A stretch of DNA of 64,000 bases from Pycnopodia helianthoides (lineage: Eukaryota; Echinodermata; Asteroidea; Forcipulatida; Asteriidae): positions 3,195,371-3,259,370 of the forward strand of contig CM063246.1 of NCBI GenBank assembly GCA_032158295.1, written 5' to 3'. Positions within the stretch are counted from its first letter, which is position 1. Every line of letters begins with the position of its first letter. The position numbers were made by a program, and so were the translations under genes. Of this stretch, positions 1 through 11,659 are shown piece after piece. A model generated the notes under the pieces. The model was not told where the DNA came from, ran no database searches, and was given only the letters and a program-made list of their open reading frames with translations.

Positions 1-111
1 GGTTAATAATGTCGGAGTCTCCAACCTATAAACTACTGCGAAGTAAGCTTCGGCTAGCAGCAGGAGAAAGTCTATCTCGCTCTCATCAATATCGTTTTTT
101 GGTGAAGACAT
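1..111 (-). other. Short ORF running off the left edge
   Basis: Read on the - strand from an ATG at 111, the sequence stays open for 37 codons to the window edge. It has an acidic start (KNDIDESEIDF) followed by a hydrophobic LLLLAEAYFAVV stretch. It could be an exon of the left - strand gene, the start of a transposon ORF, or chance; the opposite strand is also open for about 44 codons. I do not recognise it. Confidence 0.2.
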
Positions 112-784
112 GCATTAGACAACGCTCATTTTTTTATGATTAATAACGACAATGTCAAACTGCTCTAATTTTCCCTGGCCATATGTGTTCTTTCATATAC
201 GGTGTTCGCCAACATAATTGGTTTTGTTTATTTTGTGCCAGTTGGGCGATTGAGTTATGGAATGTAAGATCAAGTACCCTGGTTTTTTTTAAAGTAAACA
301 AAACAAATGTAATTATCTAGAGTACAAAACAGCAAACGATAATATCATACTTCTGACAGACACAATGTGTTTACATCGGGATAATATTTGGAAAAACATC
401 ATACAAGTTCCGGTTCGACTTAAGGACCATCAGGAACAACGCTTAATCTGAATTTCTAAACAAAAGCAAGTGCAAAACTTTGTGATGCATTTATTTTATT
501 TTTTTTATCAAAGGAAAAAAAAAAAAAACGCCAGTCTTACTTACAGTGAAGCAGATGATGGAGTGTCTCCCATAAAAAAAACCTTGTGTTTAAATCACCA
601 TATGCAATTTCCTGTTTGAATTAACAACTTGGTCTAAATTCCACGATGACTACAACCAACCTGGATTCATAACCTTATTTCCTTATTACCAACACTCGCC
701 AATAAGATCAAACTTTACAAATCATTTCTCTTGAGGAAGCAGACTCGTTATAGGTAAAAGGTAAAAGTTTTACCCTTTTTTAAA
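112..784. other. AT-rich DNA without recognised gene
   Basis: AT-rich non-coding DNA with A/T homopolymers. A good - strand splice donor (GTAAGTAAG) lies near 530-540, but the 47 nt before it are open in all three frames and have a weak acceptor, so no exon is called. Confidence 0.4.
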
Positions 785-1140
785 AATAGAGCCTTACAAC
801 ATTTTGGCGATTGTCAAAGACCAGAATCCACTTTTTATGTGACCCATCATATACATGTACATGAAATAACAAATATGTGAAAAAATAGGCTCAAATGGTC
901 ATTGAAGTCATGAGAAAATTGTGGGGAAAAAACAACCTTATACTTTTTTCACTGTTTGCGAACATAGTGTTTTGGATTTACAAGATCAAAAATACTTGTT
1001 TAACTCATAAAAAAAAATAAAGCATTAAAGGCAAAAACATTTCACCGATTGCGTTCAGATTTGTATTTCATGTTTATGTTGGGTCACATAAAGTGTGGAT
1101 ACTGGTCTTTGACAATTACCAATGTTGTACACATGCTTTC
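785..1140. mobile_element. TTAA-type MITE, family B, copy 1
   Basis: The ends form an imperfect inverted repeat of about 40 bp: the arm near 800-846 (GATTGTCAAAGACCAG...TGTGACCCA) matches the reverse complement of the arm near 1079-1125. The interior matches the element at 49037-49424 along its left half (AAATAACAAA..TGTGAAAA, then GGTC..TTGAAGT). There is no ORF, so it is a non-autonomous DNA transposon. The exact outer boundary is blurred. Confidence 0.7.
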
Positions 1141-2760
1141 AAAGGCAAAATAACAGAATTGGTAACTAAGGTGGAAACAACATTGATTGGCTTTAATCTG
1201 AAAACTCACTAAATCTACTCTGTGCCAATCTTCCTTACAAATTCTTCCATCTGGAATACATCAAAATCAAGGAAAACTGCATTGAAGATCACCTTGCTTA
1301 TTTTGATTGCTGCAAAAGAAACAAGTCCGATGTGCACCTCCTCAAAATACCTGACAAAACATGAACTCATTTTTGTTTCACTAAGACACGACCACCAAAT
1401 TTGACAAAATCTTCAAAGGTTTGTGGTGTGTTAAGGTTTGGAATTAATCTACATTGTACTCTTACAAAACATCAATGATGCAATTTCCCTTTAAACATGC
1501 ATTATCAACGTCCACAGGTTTTGGGTGCTGTTATGGAGTCCAAAAGATTTTTGGAAAAGTTCCAAGAAAATTGCAGGAAGTGGAGTTGTATGGTATCCTC
1601 AAGGTGACAGTTCACTTACAAAGAGGCTGAACAATGTTTTGGTTTATCTGACTGAAGTCAGTCTGGTTCAGGATTGATTCAGGCAAGACATACCAAAATA
1701 ACAAGCTTCTTCATCCAAAAGAATTGTAACGATACAGGAGAAAAACTGTGTGTATCTTTTAAAGTCTCCTTAAAATTATTGGACAAGTAGTAAAAAAAAA
1801 ATAGTGAAATTCTGTAAATATGTGACCCAAAAAAAGGGGCCGGAGTTGAATCACATGGACCTGTACTATTTTTATACAAACAAATTAGGAGTGATTTGGG
1901 GTATTTTAAGTATGTGGTGCTTCTTCGCATACAGCTGCTAACTATTTAACATGGTGGGAACAGTTGCTGTGAATGTGTAACATACGCCCTGCTCGCAATC
2001 TCATAATATTTTACAGATTGTATTAATTCAATATGACAGTGTCTACACATGGACTACCCAAACATAACATATACAACTCATTTGTTATCATAGAGGAATG
2101 TGTAACATGAGGATCATGCACCATGCTAGGTAGCTATGGGCTCCCAGCATCAGTGGGGAGTATAAGTAACGGGCAGCGGATGACACATGCGCTGATCCGA
2201 AGTGACAACCTGGATGGATGTAGTGGGCTATTTACAGAGTTTTCCACCTCCCAAAAAGCCCCAGTGCTCATTTGCATCCCAGAAATTTGTTGTCAAGGAA
2301 TAAGCTTGTGCACAATGATTTCGATAAAATAAAAACCATGTACAAATAGTCTCTTAATTTTTCAACGAGGATCAGTATTCTTGTGAAGTTCTTGAAGAGT
2401 GGAACTTGTGAATAAAATGATGCTTCAAAAAAAAACCTACACACGTCTCTTTTTTGAGCTTTTGGATTTGCATTTTTAAACTGCTTTACCTTCTTTGAAT
2501 TAAAATTTTTAGACTGTTGCATCATACTCTACAGATTTATCGGAGCCTGTCAGACATTAAGTCAAAATTTTGAGCATCTCACCTCTCTTTCAGTTACAGA
2601 AAATACTGCAGAAAACTGCACAATTTTGGGCTCAGGAAAAATTAGAAGGGAAACAATCACTAACAGACTTAACATAATATTTAGGCTAGAAACCTTTGGA
2701 TTCTGGTTAAGAAAAGTTGCTGTGACTGAAAGCTGTTTTTTGTCACAATGAAAATTGGTG
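1141..2760. other. Unassigned DNA with one weak candidate exon
   Basis: No clear gene. On the - strand, 1620-1662 sits between an AG acceptor and a strong GTAAGTG donor. It is open in the phase needed to follow the 5483-5652 exon (TDFSQINQNIVQPL), but it is only 43 nt and its pyrimidine tract is weak. The remaining short ORFs look accidental. Confidence 0.25.
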
Positions 2761-3000
2761 CCAGCGCATAATTTCATGGCTCTGCGCTTACGATCACCAC
2801 TCTCCACTTACTGTGCAAGTGCTGAATTTCTGCGCTAGCTGTAAAAGCGAAGAATGCCTAGTAACGTGAAGTACCCACACGCACAAGCAAAACATTTCTG
2901 CTAACCTGTGAAACACGCTTGATGCAAGCGCGGAATTCCCCTGCTTCCGTAAGCGCCGATTCTTTGCTTTCGGTAAGTAGAGCCATGAAATTGGGCCCTG
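2761..3000. mobile_element. GGGCCCAATTTCATGG-type MITE, diverged copy
   Basis: The left end carries ATTTCATGGCTCTGCGCTTACG and the right end CGGTAAGTAGAGCCATGAAATTGGGCCC, written as inverted repeats around 240 bp. It belongs to the same variant as the copy at 53345-53584. It has no coding content. Confidence 0.65.
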
Positions 3001-3781
3001 CTGTGTCGTTCAGATTGACCGCTTGGTTTGATGTTCTAACAGTGGTCTTCTGCCACAGCCCACTGATCGACGGCCAATTAGCTCTATTACATCGTTCACG
3101 CATTAATTTAAAACGCACGAGCTGTAGCATGCTCGCTGAAAAGTTTCCGTTGTTGCCCGTTTTTGAACATGGATCATAAATTGACAGTCAGAATGATTGG
3201 GACAATCAACTGGAGTGTGAATGATCATAATTGCTAGTTTAAAATATTTATTTTTAACAAGAAAAATGTTGCATAAAACAGCACAAAATAAATCATGCAC
3301 TGACGAAGATCTATGAAAACAAACAGGTTGCGAGTCGATTTGACCACTCAATGTAAGAAAAACCTGAACTAGTCTTTTGCTGCACAGTAGGACGACACAA
3401 TCCCAACATAAAATGAAATACATACTCGGTGAGTAAGATGAAAATTCTAATTAAAAACCAGAAAATAATAACAAAAAAGGAACAACTGAATTCAAACAGT
3501 CAAAGTCTGTATGAACAAAAGAGAAAGAAAAAGGGTTTAAAAATAGGTTAAGCCTTTTAAAGTAATTTTCTCTTTGACTTGACGTTTTCCCTGGAGCATG
3601 CTCACTTCAAAGGAGCACATGGAGATGTTGAAAGACTGTAGAATCTTTTATAGGCCAATCGGATGCGTTACTATGTTGCAAGAGGAGCAAGACCCCTGCA
3701 TTACTGATGAATGAGAGGCTTTGACAGTAAGTAAAGAATATTTCCTGTACATGAACGCATTTCCCCCATCAAGCAGCGGGT

Positions 3782-3818
<37 letters not shown>

Positions 3819-5482
3819 GATGGGTCTACAGGACACTTCCCCTGGCAATTAGTACACAATCCTGGAAAGAATAACATGGGCTTGCACCTGGAGACGACCA
3901 GGGCTCAAATCTGTTGGTAAGTTGTTGAGGCTTCTTCCCTTCTGGACTACATGGAGAGACTTGGTTTGTGTCTCAGGGCATTGGAGGCCATCTGGATGGC
4001 TTCTCTTCACCACTGAGCTGCCAGTGAACCCATGTCAACACACTGTTCCATCAACACTGGGCGCACGAGGGAATTGGGACAAATGAAAGAAACACTATGT
4101 AATTTCATGCAACATTGGCTAGATTACACTACGGTTCCCTTCTATCCTGGAAAACCTTTGGGGAATGCAGCGGCCACGGGATCCGCTGGCAGTTGCTACC
4201 ATTTCCTGCTGCTTTTCCTTGCCTGCACTTTAGCCATCCCAACAATGAATTTGGCACTGTAGAAATAACAGATACGCGTCAGCTGTTGGTAAGGAACGAT
4301 CACAGCGGTAAATCCTATATTTATAAAAAAGAACAAAGTAATGAAATATCACTTTGATTTTTTTTTTTCTCCCCCTTCTTCTTCTGGTATCTGCAACAGA
4401 CGTTGCCAACATGTCACTCTTCTCGCTCGACTGAGTATTAGGCTCATTAGGGTTTCTGACGTGAGCGCTGTCCCTCATCCCACGCTCCCTCTGATACTCG
4501 GAACCCAGTGGCACAGAAAATTAAATTCTGCCGATAAATCATCGGAAACCATGAGTTCTTGCTGTTGATGAGCGGAGCAATCAAAAAGTGTTGCCCATGA
4601 AAGTTTAATGAGTCATCGACTTCCAAAATATTTAAATATCACTTCTTCTTTTTTTTCTGGACGGTATCAAATCAACAAATTCACACCTCAGTTATGTTGA
4701 AATTGGGCGCAAGTTATTTCCGAAAGTGTTACTGAATCTCTTAGCAAATCTGCAGACATGCTATATGTATAAGCAATGACGCACTGGAGACAGGTTACGG
4801 AGGGTGAATGCAAAATGTTAAACTTTCCATCGGACTTGTTGTCAGACTTGTTGTCAGACTTGTTGTCTGTACATGACAAATTTTTCTGGCTCAGTTTACT
4901 GTACAGTAAAATCAATACTCCATTATTTTTTTAATTTCTGTATGATTGAGAAGCGTCAAATGTAGGTCACAAGAGCCACAATTCAAGTTAAAGATATTAT
5001 ACTGGATTGATAAAGATTAAAAAAAACATCATCATTTAATTTTAGCCCTGTGAAAGCTTACTGATTATCAAGTTCATACTGCAACCATTTTCAAGAAAAG
5101 TGTATCTGAAGACCTATTTTTAAAAACGCAAGAGCTGATTTAGGCTGTTACAACCAAAATGAAGGGCAATGTGTTTGCATGCTGAAAATTGTGCACGTTT
5201 TTTGACTATTTCTCCCCACTCACACAACGGGTTAAGCCCAAATTTTCACAGGTTTTTTCATATGATTGATCACACAAAACATGAACACTGTCCCTGACTA
5301 TTTCATCAGCAGTCTACCAATCCTGTATAATACCTTTAACACTAATGAGAGGTTAACTATGACCAAACTAAACTATGATCGTATGAAATTTAAGTGAAAA
5401 TTTTGTAAATCTATTCTATTTTTATGTGATGTCTCCTGAGTCTTGTAAAAAGACAATTTTCCTTTATTTCTTTTTTAAATAC
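3001..5482. other. Unassigned DNA, poly(A) tract and short tandem repeat
   Basis: This stretch holds a run of about 37 A at 3786-3814 and a perfect 12-bp tandem repeat (GACTTGTTGTCA, about three units) at 4833-4869. A locally GC-richer patch at 4370-4570 begins with a good + strand acceptor (TTCTGGTATCTGCAACAG), but the ORF behind it is not recognisable and has no clear donor. Confidence 0.4.
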
Positions 5483-5652
5483 CTCAGATGAGGGTGAAGG
5501 AAATTCTTGCTTCTGCAGTTCAACCATTTTAGACGTGGCAATTACAACTGTAACGTCTTCACTCAGGTACACCATTCGTATCAATTCTGAAGTGCCTTTT
5601 TTCTTATTCAGCCAAACATTATAAAAGGTAAGAGGTTCTGGTATAGAACACA
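5483..5652 (-). CDS. Candidate internal exon of an unknown gene
   Basis: On the - strand a good acceptor (TTTTTTTTCAACAG) precedes 170 nt that end at a GAG|GTATTT donor. Only one of the three frames is open; it enters in phase 1 and leaves in phase 0. It encodes 56 complete residues starting CSIPEPLTFYNVWLNKKKG and including VYLSEDVTVVIATSKMVE, a mixed hydrophobic/charged composition typical of a globular domain. The phase fits the candidate exon at 6080-6131 (split codon T|TG). I do not recognise the family. The length, single open frame and both splice sites make this the best exon on the left flank. Confidence 0.5.
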
Positions 5653-6079
5653 CTGTTGAAAAAAAACACAATGAGTATGGGACCTCAATAATTCACCATG
5701 GTTGTGTATATTTAGTTAACTACACAATGCGCATACCAACTTTGACCTAGGCTACATACAGAGCATGTAAAGTGAGCTAACAAAATAACTCGCATACAGT
5801 GTGGTACATGTGTACAAAAAAGTGCACAGCATGGTCTATCTACTCAGGCTCTCCTTTAATACATAATTAAGTTAATTCAAGCAGAGTTTTGTCATTAACC
5901 ATGATCAAGCAGTCAGTTCATTCCATTTTCCCTACAAACATACATAACGTTAAGGTCCATGTATAATTCTGAGCAGGAGAATGCCAAAAAAGGTGTTCAA
6001 CCCCAACAAAGTGCTTGGATTAGCACGGGACTTTGATCTTATGCTTTTCTTTGAAAGGTAGAAAAGTGTGCATACTTAC
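5653..6079 (-). other. Putative short intron between the two left-flank exons
   Basis: This is the 427-bp interval between the donor GTGTT|GTAAGTATG (minus strand, just below 6080) and the acceptor TTTTTTTTCAACAG. No repeat or ORF of note is visible. Confidence 0.35.
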
Positions 6080-6131
6080 AACACTGTTTTGAAAGAGACA
6101 GTTTTACAAGTTCGTACATGTATGACCACAG
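6080..6131 (-). CDS. Candidate internal exon, acceptor supplied by a MITE
   Basis: On the - strand, acceptor CCCTCCCTTTAAG is followed by 52 nt ending at a near-consensus donor (GTAAGTATG). The frame that joins correctly to 5483-5652 reads LWSYMYELVKLSLSKQC and leaves one base (T), giving a Leu codon across the junction. The pyrimidine tract and the A of the acceptor AG lie inside the terminal repeat and TTAA of the MITE at 6133-6470. The protein is unknown, and because the segment is short, chance cannot be excluded. Confidence 0.4.
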
Positions 6132-6132
6132 C

Positions 6133-6470
6133 TTAAAGGGAGGGTATACCTTTGGTAATTACTTCAAAAATGAATGACCGTAAAAACTTACTTGGTTAGA
6201 AGCACTGCAGCTGTTCATAATGAGTATAACATTTTGAGAAACAATACCCTTCCAAGGAATGCAGTTTTAGAGAAAGGGATTCAAAAAAAATGTCAAGCTG
6301 TGCTTGGACATAGGCCTAACTACTTCAGATTTTTGGGCGATATCACAAAAATGCTACCAACTTTTGAAATTAAATTTTCACAAGTTAGTTTTTATATTGT
6401 ATACCTACATTTATACAGAAATAAAACAATCGAACAGTTCCATAAAACCAAAGGTATACTTTGCCTTTAA
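6133..6470. mobile_element. TTAA-flanked MITE (piggyBac-type target site)
   Basis: It begins TTAAAGGGAGGGTATACC and ends GGTATACTTTGCCTTTAA, so the ends are inverted repeats bounded by TTAA. Internally it shares AAAACTTAC..GGTTAGAAGCACTGCAGCTG with the elements at 49421 and 63513. TTAA duplication is characteristic of piggyBac-superfamily elements. It is non-autonomous, and the open frames inside it are accidental. Confidence 0.8.
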
Positions 6471-8881
6471 ACCAAGTATAGGGATTAAACCAAATGTGAA
6501 TATTCACTATCCCGACGCTCTTTAATCATTTACATTCACTTGATGTCATTCTTACAGCGAAGTTATCAAATTTGATCGAAACTTGGCATTCCTGCTCCGA
6601 CATAGGAATTGAGCTCACCTCTAGTCACTAGGCAACTTCAGGGGCCGGGTCCAGTGATTTAGAATTTACCTCTGTAGAAATGCTTATTTAAAACCATCCG
6701 CACATTCCCATGCAAGAAAATTGGGGGGGGGGGGGGTTGCGCTATTCTCAAAGAAAATAAAAATACAACACAAACACTAAAAGCTAAAAGTCATTGTTAA
6801 AGTGAAAAATACTATGATCTTTAAAAAAAAACGTTGAAGCAGTTTTGATAAGAGTGATCTATGATGATGTATTTCTCACATTACTGCAACAATCATTTTT
6901 TTTTTTGCAATATAAAAATCACTGTAACCTGTAGGATCTGAAACACATGAATGGTTTTAACATTACAGCACTGACCTGGGTGAGGTCAAAATCCATTCAA
7001 CCGAACAATTTCCATTAGTCCCTTTTCCAATCAAACTCAACGTTGTGCTTTAACCCACTTTCACAATGTCTGGGATTCCTTGCAAAATACTAAAAATAAA
7101 CTCTTCGATTTTAAAATGAATCATTCACGCTTAATTCCTCACAAAAAACAAGACTTTTCTTGGAATTCTTAATGGATCTTTCATATTTGCCTTTTTGCTA
7201 CATTAAACCTAAAAACATCATCTATTGCAATTTTCAAAACCACAGCTTAGGCACCGTTCTGCCTGTTTGAAGTCTCGTACTGAAAGTGTACATTTAAAAA
7301 AACAGAGCTAAAGTTGGAGCCAAAGCTGAAGACAAAGCCGTGGATTTGAAAAGAGCTTTGAGTTGCTCAAGATATTGAATATTTTCTGAGCTATACATTA
7401 TTTTGAAGCTTGGTGTGAATAATAAGAAGTGACTATTACTGGTAAACTTGGAGGTGAAAACATGTTTAAATGTTTTTGGGGGGAGGAGTGTTGACTCTGA
7501 AAAGAGCCGTTGGTATGCAGCGTTCTCCCTTACCATGGTCCGCTGGCCAAATGCCAGTTAAAACACTCGAGGACCAGTCAACATTCTCTCCGAGTGGTCC
7601 GCCCGGCTAGTTCAGTGTTGAAAAGCATCCCTATTTAACGTGAACTATGGACAAGTAACAAAGCTGATGGACTAGTGAAATGACAAGCTCACTGGTCCTG
7701 CTGGCCGGTCACTGAAACAGTTATAAGGGCAAACCCTCGCATAGTCAGGACATTTACAAACACTCTGCTTGACTCCGGGACTCTAGGTTTGTCCATTTTT
7801 ACAATATGATAATTTAACATTTTAATTCTGCAGGTACCCTGTAATGTACATAAAATTAAAAAAATAAATCATCATTTTGTTTAATCCTCTTACACATGAT
7901 GTGTTTATACCAACAGTTAATACCGATAGGAAATGAAGTGTCTGTCCACACACTACATTTTCAGACCCTAAATCATTTCTATCCTTCAAAAAGACTTGAC
8001 CAATATTTTGATAATTCCACTTCTAACTTTTCCACTTTTCTTGCCAGATGTTAAATTACAGCACTATTGATTTTATTTATTTTTTTGTTTATAGTTTGTC
8101 TTTAAATTTATTAATTTGTATCAATTTTTGGCTATTTACTTGTATGAATTGAGTTTATTTATTTGTTTTTTTCAATTGTTTCAAATTTACTGAATTACCA
8201 ACATATTTATTTACTAGTTTGTTGACTGATTTATTTATTTTGTTTGGGGTTGATAAAACAAAAGCTTTCAACACAGTGTCACATCTAAAATAATTATATT
8301 GGTTATTTCATAAATTGATACTTTTTTTTATCCACAATGAAATATAGAGAAGCTTGCATGAGCTGTGACTGATTATCCTTCATAGCAAAACGCTACACAA
8401 AATGTATAAGTTTTTCAACTCAGAAACCACATTTTTGCTACTCATTATTAGCATTTAGTGTGCAATGAAACAAGCCGTCTTTAATTTTGCTGTGTTATAA
8501 ACGCTAGACAAAAATGTACCCTGTAACGCGAACACTTTTCACTAAGAATTTCCGTGTACATAGTCTACACTACACATCCACATTCACTTCCTATACTACA
8601 CCAGCTGAATCTCACAGAAGACAGCCGGAATTCCAGCTTGTATTTTATACAGGATTCAAGTTATGCTGAAAAACATTAACAAAGACTGAAAGACTTAACT
8701 TAATTTTGCCACACAACATAATTAACCACACAGCTGTTTCTGAAAAAGGCAGTATATAACCAGTTAAGGTCATCCCGAGAATAGAGTGGCCTGGGTTTAT
8801 AGAGCCAAAGAATGGTTTCAGAATCACAAGTCCATGATGTACGACACATTGTACTTGAAACGCTTGTGAAAAGAAACTCAC
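6471..8881. other. Unassigned DNA
   Basis: It includes a G homopolymer at 6722-6737 and an AT-rich block at 7840-8340 with ATTTATTT repeats. A sequence around 7500-7740 (GGACCAGT... CCGCTGGCC) looks like a degenerate dispersed repeat. A - strand patch at 6977-7050 ends at a good donor (CACCCAG|GTCAGT), but its acceptor is weak. Confidence 0.4.
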
Positions 8882-8907
8882 AAGAGAGCACCATCTTATC
8901 TCGACAA
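8882..8907 (-). other. Possible micro-exon
   Basis: Twenty-six bases on the - strand lie between a good acceptor (TTTATTCTTGCAG) and a good donor (CTCTCTT|GTGAGTTTC). Two frames are open. Reading straight through the donor, one frame stays open for 68 codons from the acceptor to a stop at 8702, so a longer terminal exon is an alternative. No homology is recognised. Confidence 0.2.
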
Positions 8908-8963
8908 CTGCAAGAATAAACTAGGTGATACTTCCAAGAACATTTTTAAAAAGCTCCTGAGCT

Positions 8964-9090
8964 GGGCCCGATTTCTGCTTACCACGGAATTCTGCACTTA
9001 CAGACTGCTGTTAAGCGTGTGAATCTCTGGGCTGTAAGCGCAGATTTCCATGGTAGGCTAAGCAGTGCAATGAAATTTGACCCAGATCTT
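8964..9090. mobile_element. GGGCCC-type MITE, short degenerate copy
   Basis: TGGGCCCGATTTCTGCTTACC at the left and GGTAGGCTAAGCAGTGCAATGAAATTTGACCC at the right form a degraded inverted repeat of the family seen intact at 53829-54020. Confidence 0.5.
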
Positions 9091-10165
9091 GTCAGCTGTT
9101 CTCAACAGACTGGGCAAGTCCGTCACATATTCTAAGGTTTGGGTCCGTTTCAGTGCACGATTTCGTTTCCTTTGAATGCTACAGCAATGTACATGTACAT
9201 GAGAAAGCAAGGTTCACAAAAATGTTCCTATTATAGTCTTGTAACGTCTACAACCATGAAAAAAGCATCAGTTTTGCGCCAATCTATGCACCCCCTACTC
9301 AGTAGTGCAGAATTTAAAGTTTAAACCAAAAAGGATCAGGCAGAGATATAAAAAAATATTAATAATAACAATAATAATTAATATTAACAAATTAATAAGT
9401 TGAAAGTACTAGTCAAAGGAGAGAATATCTGACTTCAAAGAAAATATCTTGAGAGTTTATTTTTAATTTTTTATAAACTTTGCAGGATCTACAGTATAGC
9501 CCATCAAGCTCAAAAATAGGAATTTATTGTCGGCATGACCTCAACCAACTTTACATCCGAGCTGTGCAAAGCAACAACAACACAATGATCCCCAGAATGA
9601 CCAGCCAGTGATTTTTCACAACTGTAGCCAACAACACAACATTCAATAGGTTGGTTATTATTTTGACCTTGTCACTAACACCATGTGTGTGTGTAAACTC
9701 GCAAAGCCCTGGTCGTGGTCAGTGATGTTTTGTGTTATGAATGGAACCACCACACGGACCATCATGATGGTCAAGTGAAGAGCTCACGAGATGAACAACA
9801 TTGAACTCAGGGCTGGACATTCCGCCTGTTAAAAACGGCACGGAAAATCACAAGATAAAGTTTACGAATGGATGACCCCATTCACAGATTGATATGCTAC
9901 GAACCGCCGATGTACATTGTACATACAGAAATATTTATATCTCGCCAAAAAAAAATTAAAAAGAGGGGGTTAAACAAGTAGCTAGTTCCAGTTTCCAAGA
10001 ATAAAACACACAACGAATATAAATTGGTGGGAACTTAAACGAAACTGATGCCGACTGTGACAAGCGCGGCCGCAATATATAAAAACAAATCTTGCAGCTC
10101 AAAAAAATATATAAAAAATCTTCTAACACAATTTGTAGCATAACATGCCGAGGTGTAGTACTCAC
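9091..10165. other. Unassigned DNA
   Basis: No gene is recognised. There is an (AAT)n-like low-complexity tract at 9355-9395. A region with more CpG starts near 9830 and grades into the divergent promoter region. Confidence 0.4.
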
Positions 10166-10207
10166 CGAATATCAACCGTCTTCCCCGCTCGGTAAATGCG
10201 AAATGAC
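10166..10207 (-). other. Possible early exon of the left-flank gene
   Basis: On the - strand, acceptor TTGTCCTGGCTAGGCAG precedes 42 nt ending TTCG|GTGAGTAC, a strong donor. Two frames are open. Together with a second - strand donor just below 10450 (AAAAAT|GTGAGTTTT), it is consistent with short 5' exons of a gene read leftward. The segment is too short for homology. Confidence 0.25.
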
Positions 10208-11418
10208 CTGCCTAGCCAGGACAATAAAAACCGCGCCACTAATTACAAATGCTAAGGACGGGCCGAGTAATTAGAAGCCTTTCTCACGCGCTCCAATTCA
10301 AAACTGTGCACACACACAGACAGAGAACACATCCACTATGCATTAATGACCTAAACTGATCACTGACACAATCCAATGACACACTGCACACGTTCAGTTT
10401 ACGCTGCCTGCATGCCACCGAAACACTAAGAAGACAAGACAAAACTCACATTTTTGAGGCCCGCTGAACTCCTTAGAAAATGTCTCCGAAGACGTGCAGT
10501 AGGTGGGTCCTTACGTACACACCGAGGTGCTCCCGTTGAAATTCTGCAGTATCAGTCTGAGATTTACACACACTTTGTGCAGGTTTTGGCCAAACTAAAT
10601 TACCGCACGCGGTGGTGGTATATCGTTGCGAGGCAAACCACGCATTCCCTGATTCGAGTGAAGCCAACACATTGTTTTGCTAATTATTTCAAAATGGCTG
10701 TGCAAGGCTTAGGTGATACCACGGGCATGCGTACTGCTGCCGGTCCGCCAGGTGCAATCTAATTTGCATATTTAATGGGGGTTTATCATGTTTTGTTTAT
10801 TTCACACTTGATTCAATTGATAACACTGGGCGTCGGTGGAGTAAATTAACAGGATTATGATATTGTTTCATGTTGATAAAAGATTGTTCAATAATTTGTC
10901 CTTGGATGAAATTTATAAAGTTACAAAATAATTAAGTCTTCATCCGTATCCTGAACTTGTTTATAGGTTGCTTGTATCAGCTGAATCACAGGAGTCTCTA
11001 CCTTTCATGATAAGCTCCAACAAAAATTAAGAACTTTGAACTCTGCCCAAATTTCCCCAGACCACGTGGGCACATCGCAGTTCCCTATCTCTCCCCCCCC
11101 CCCCCCCGGTGAATGGAGTCCCAATGTCAAAGTCACACCAACGTCAATGAATCTCGTGAAAGGATCTAGGTAGGCCGTGGCGGAATCTTTTTCCCTTTAT
11201 ATCTCCATTAAACGACCACGAGGAATTGCCACACACTCCCTCGCCCATCAATCTAGGGCAATTTGGGGAGGCACAACTGCGCGTTTTACAAGACTGACTC
11301 TATCCATGGTCTAACTGCTTTGATTCAATCATTACACGTGGTCTATAGCGCGGTCGCTACATGCAAATTGTCTCGCCTGCTGATAGCAGATTGTCTGCGT
11401 CAGGTCGAGTCGAGGACA
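10208..11418. promoter_or_regulatory. Divergent promoter region (inferred)
   Basis: This interval is richer in CpG and G+C than most of the window and has no convincing transposon apart from a C-run at 11093-11106. It lies between candidate - strand 5' exons and the + strand THTPA start. A 102-codon + frame at 10454-10762 has basic, low-credibility composition and no splice support, so I do not call it. A shared or paired promoter is inferred, not shown. Confidence 0.4.
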
Positions 11419-11435
11419 ACGGAAGTGACGTAATG
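11419..11435 (+). promoter_or_regulatory. Composite ETS/CRE-like promoter motif
   Basis: The sequence ACGGAAGTGACGTAATG combines an ETS core (GGAA in CGGAAGTG) directly with a CRE-like TGACGTAA. Such composites are common in animal housekeeping promoters close to the start site. It sits about 225 bp upstream of the THTPA ATG, where a core promoter would be expected. Confidence 0.5.
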
Positions 11436-11659
11436 AACTTAGCGGGAATCCTGCGTTCCAGCATGTCCACAAAATCAGCTGGCGAAATGTAAACACTACA
11501 GCCAGTAGTCGGGTGCCCTGTGTTGCCCCCTGTCTTCGTCTAACGTTGTGTATATCCACAACCAAACCATAACAAACACCAACCCGAGAATTTACGAAGC
11601 ACAGCGTTTTTTCTGACGAGTGTTCTCAGGAAAATTGAGTGAAAATCTGCCGAGTTGTT

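Noticed and set aside
531..577. Short - strand exon near 540
   Set aside because: Strong donor, but weak acceptor and all three frames open in only 47 nt, so it is not informative.
10454..10762. 102-codon + strand ORF upstream of THTPA
   Set aside because: Located in promoter-like DNA with no homology or splice sites; could be revisited with RNA data.
11639..11659. Upstream GTG start for THTPA
   Set aside because: Animal translation starts overwhelmingly at ATG, and the ATG at 11660 has a good context with an in-frame stop just upstream of the GTG.
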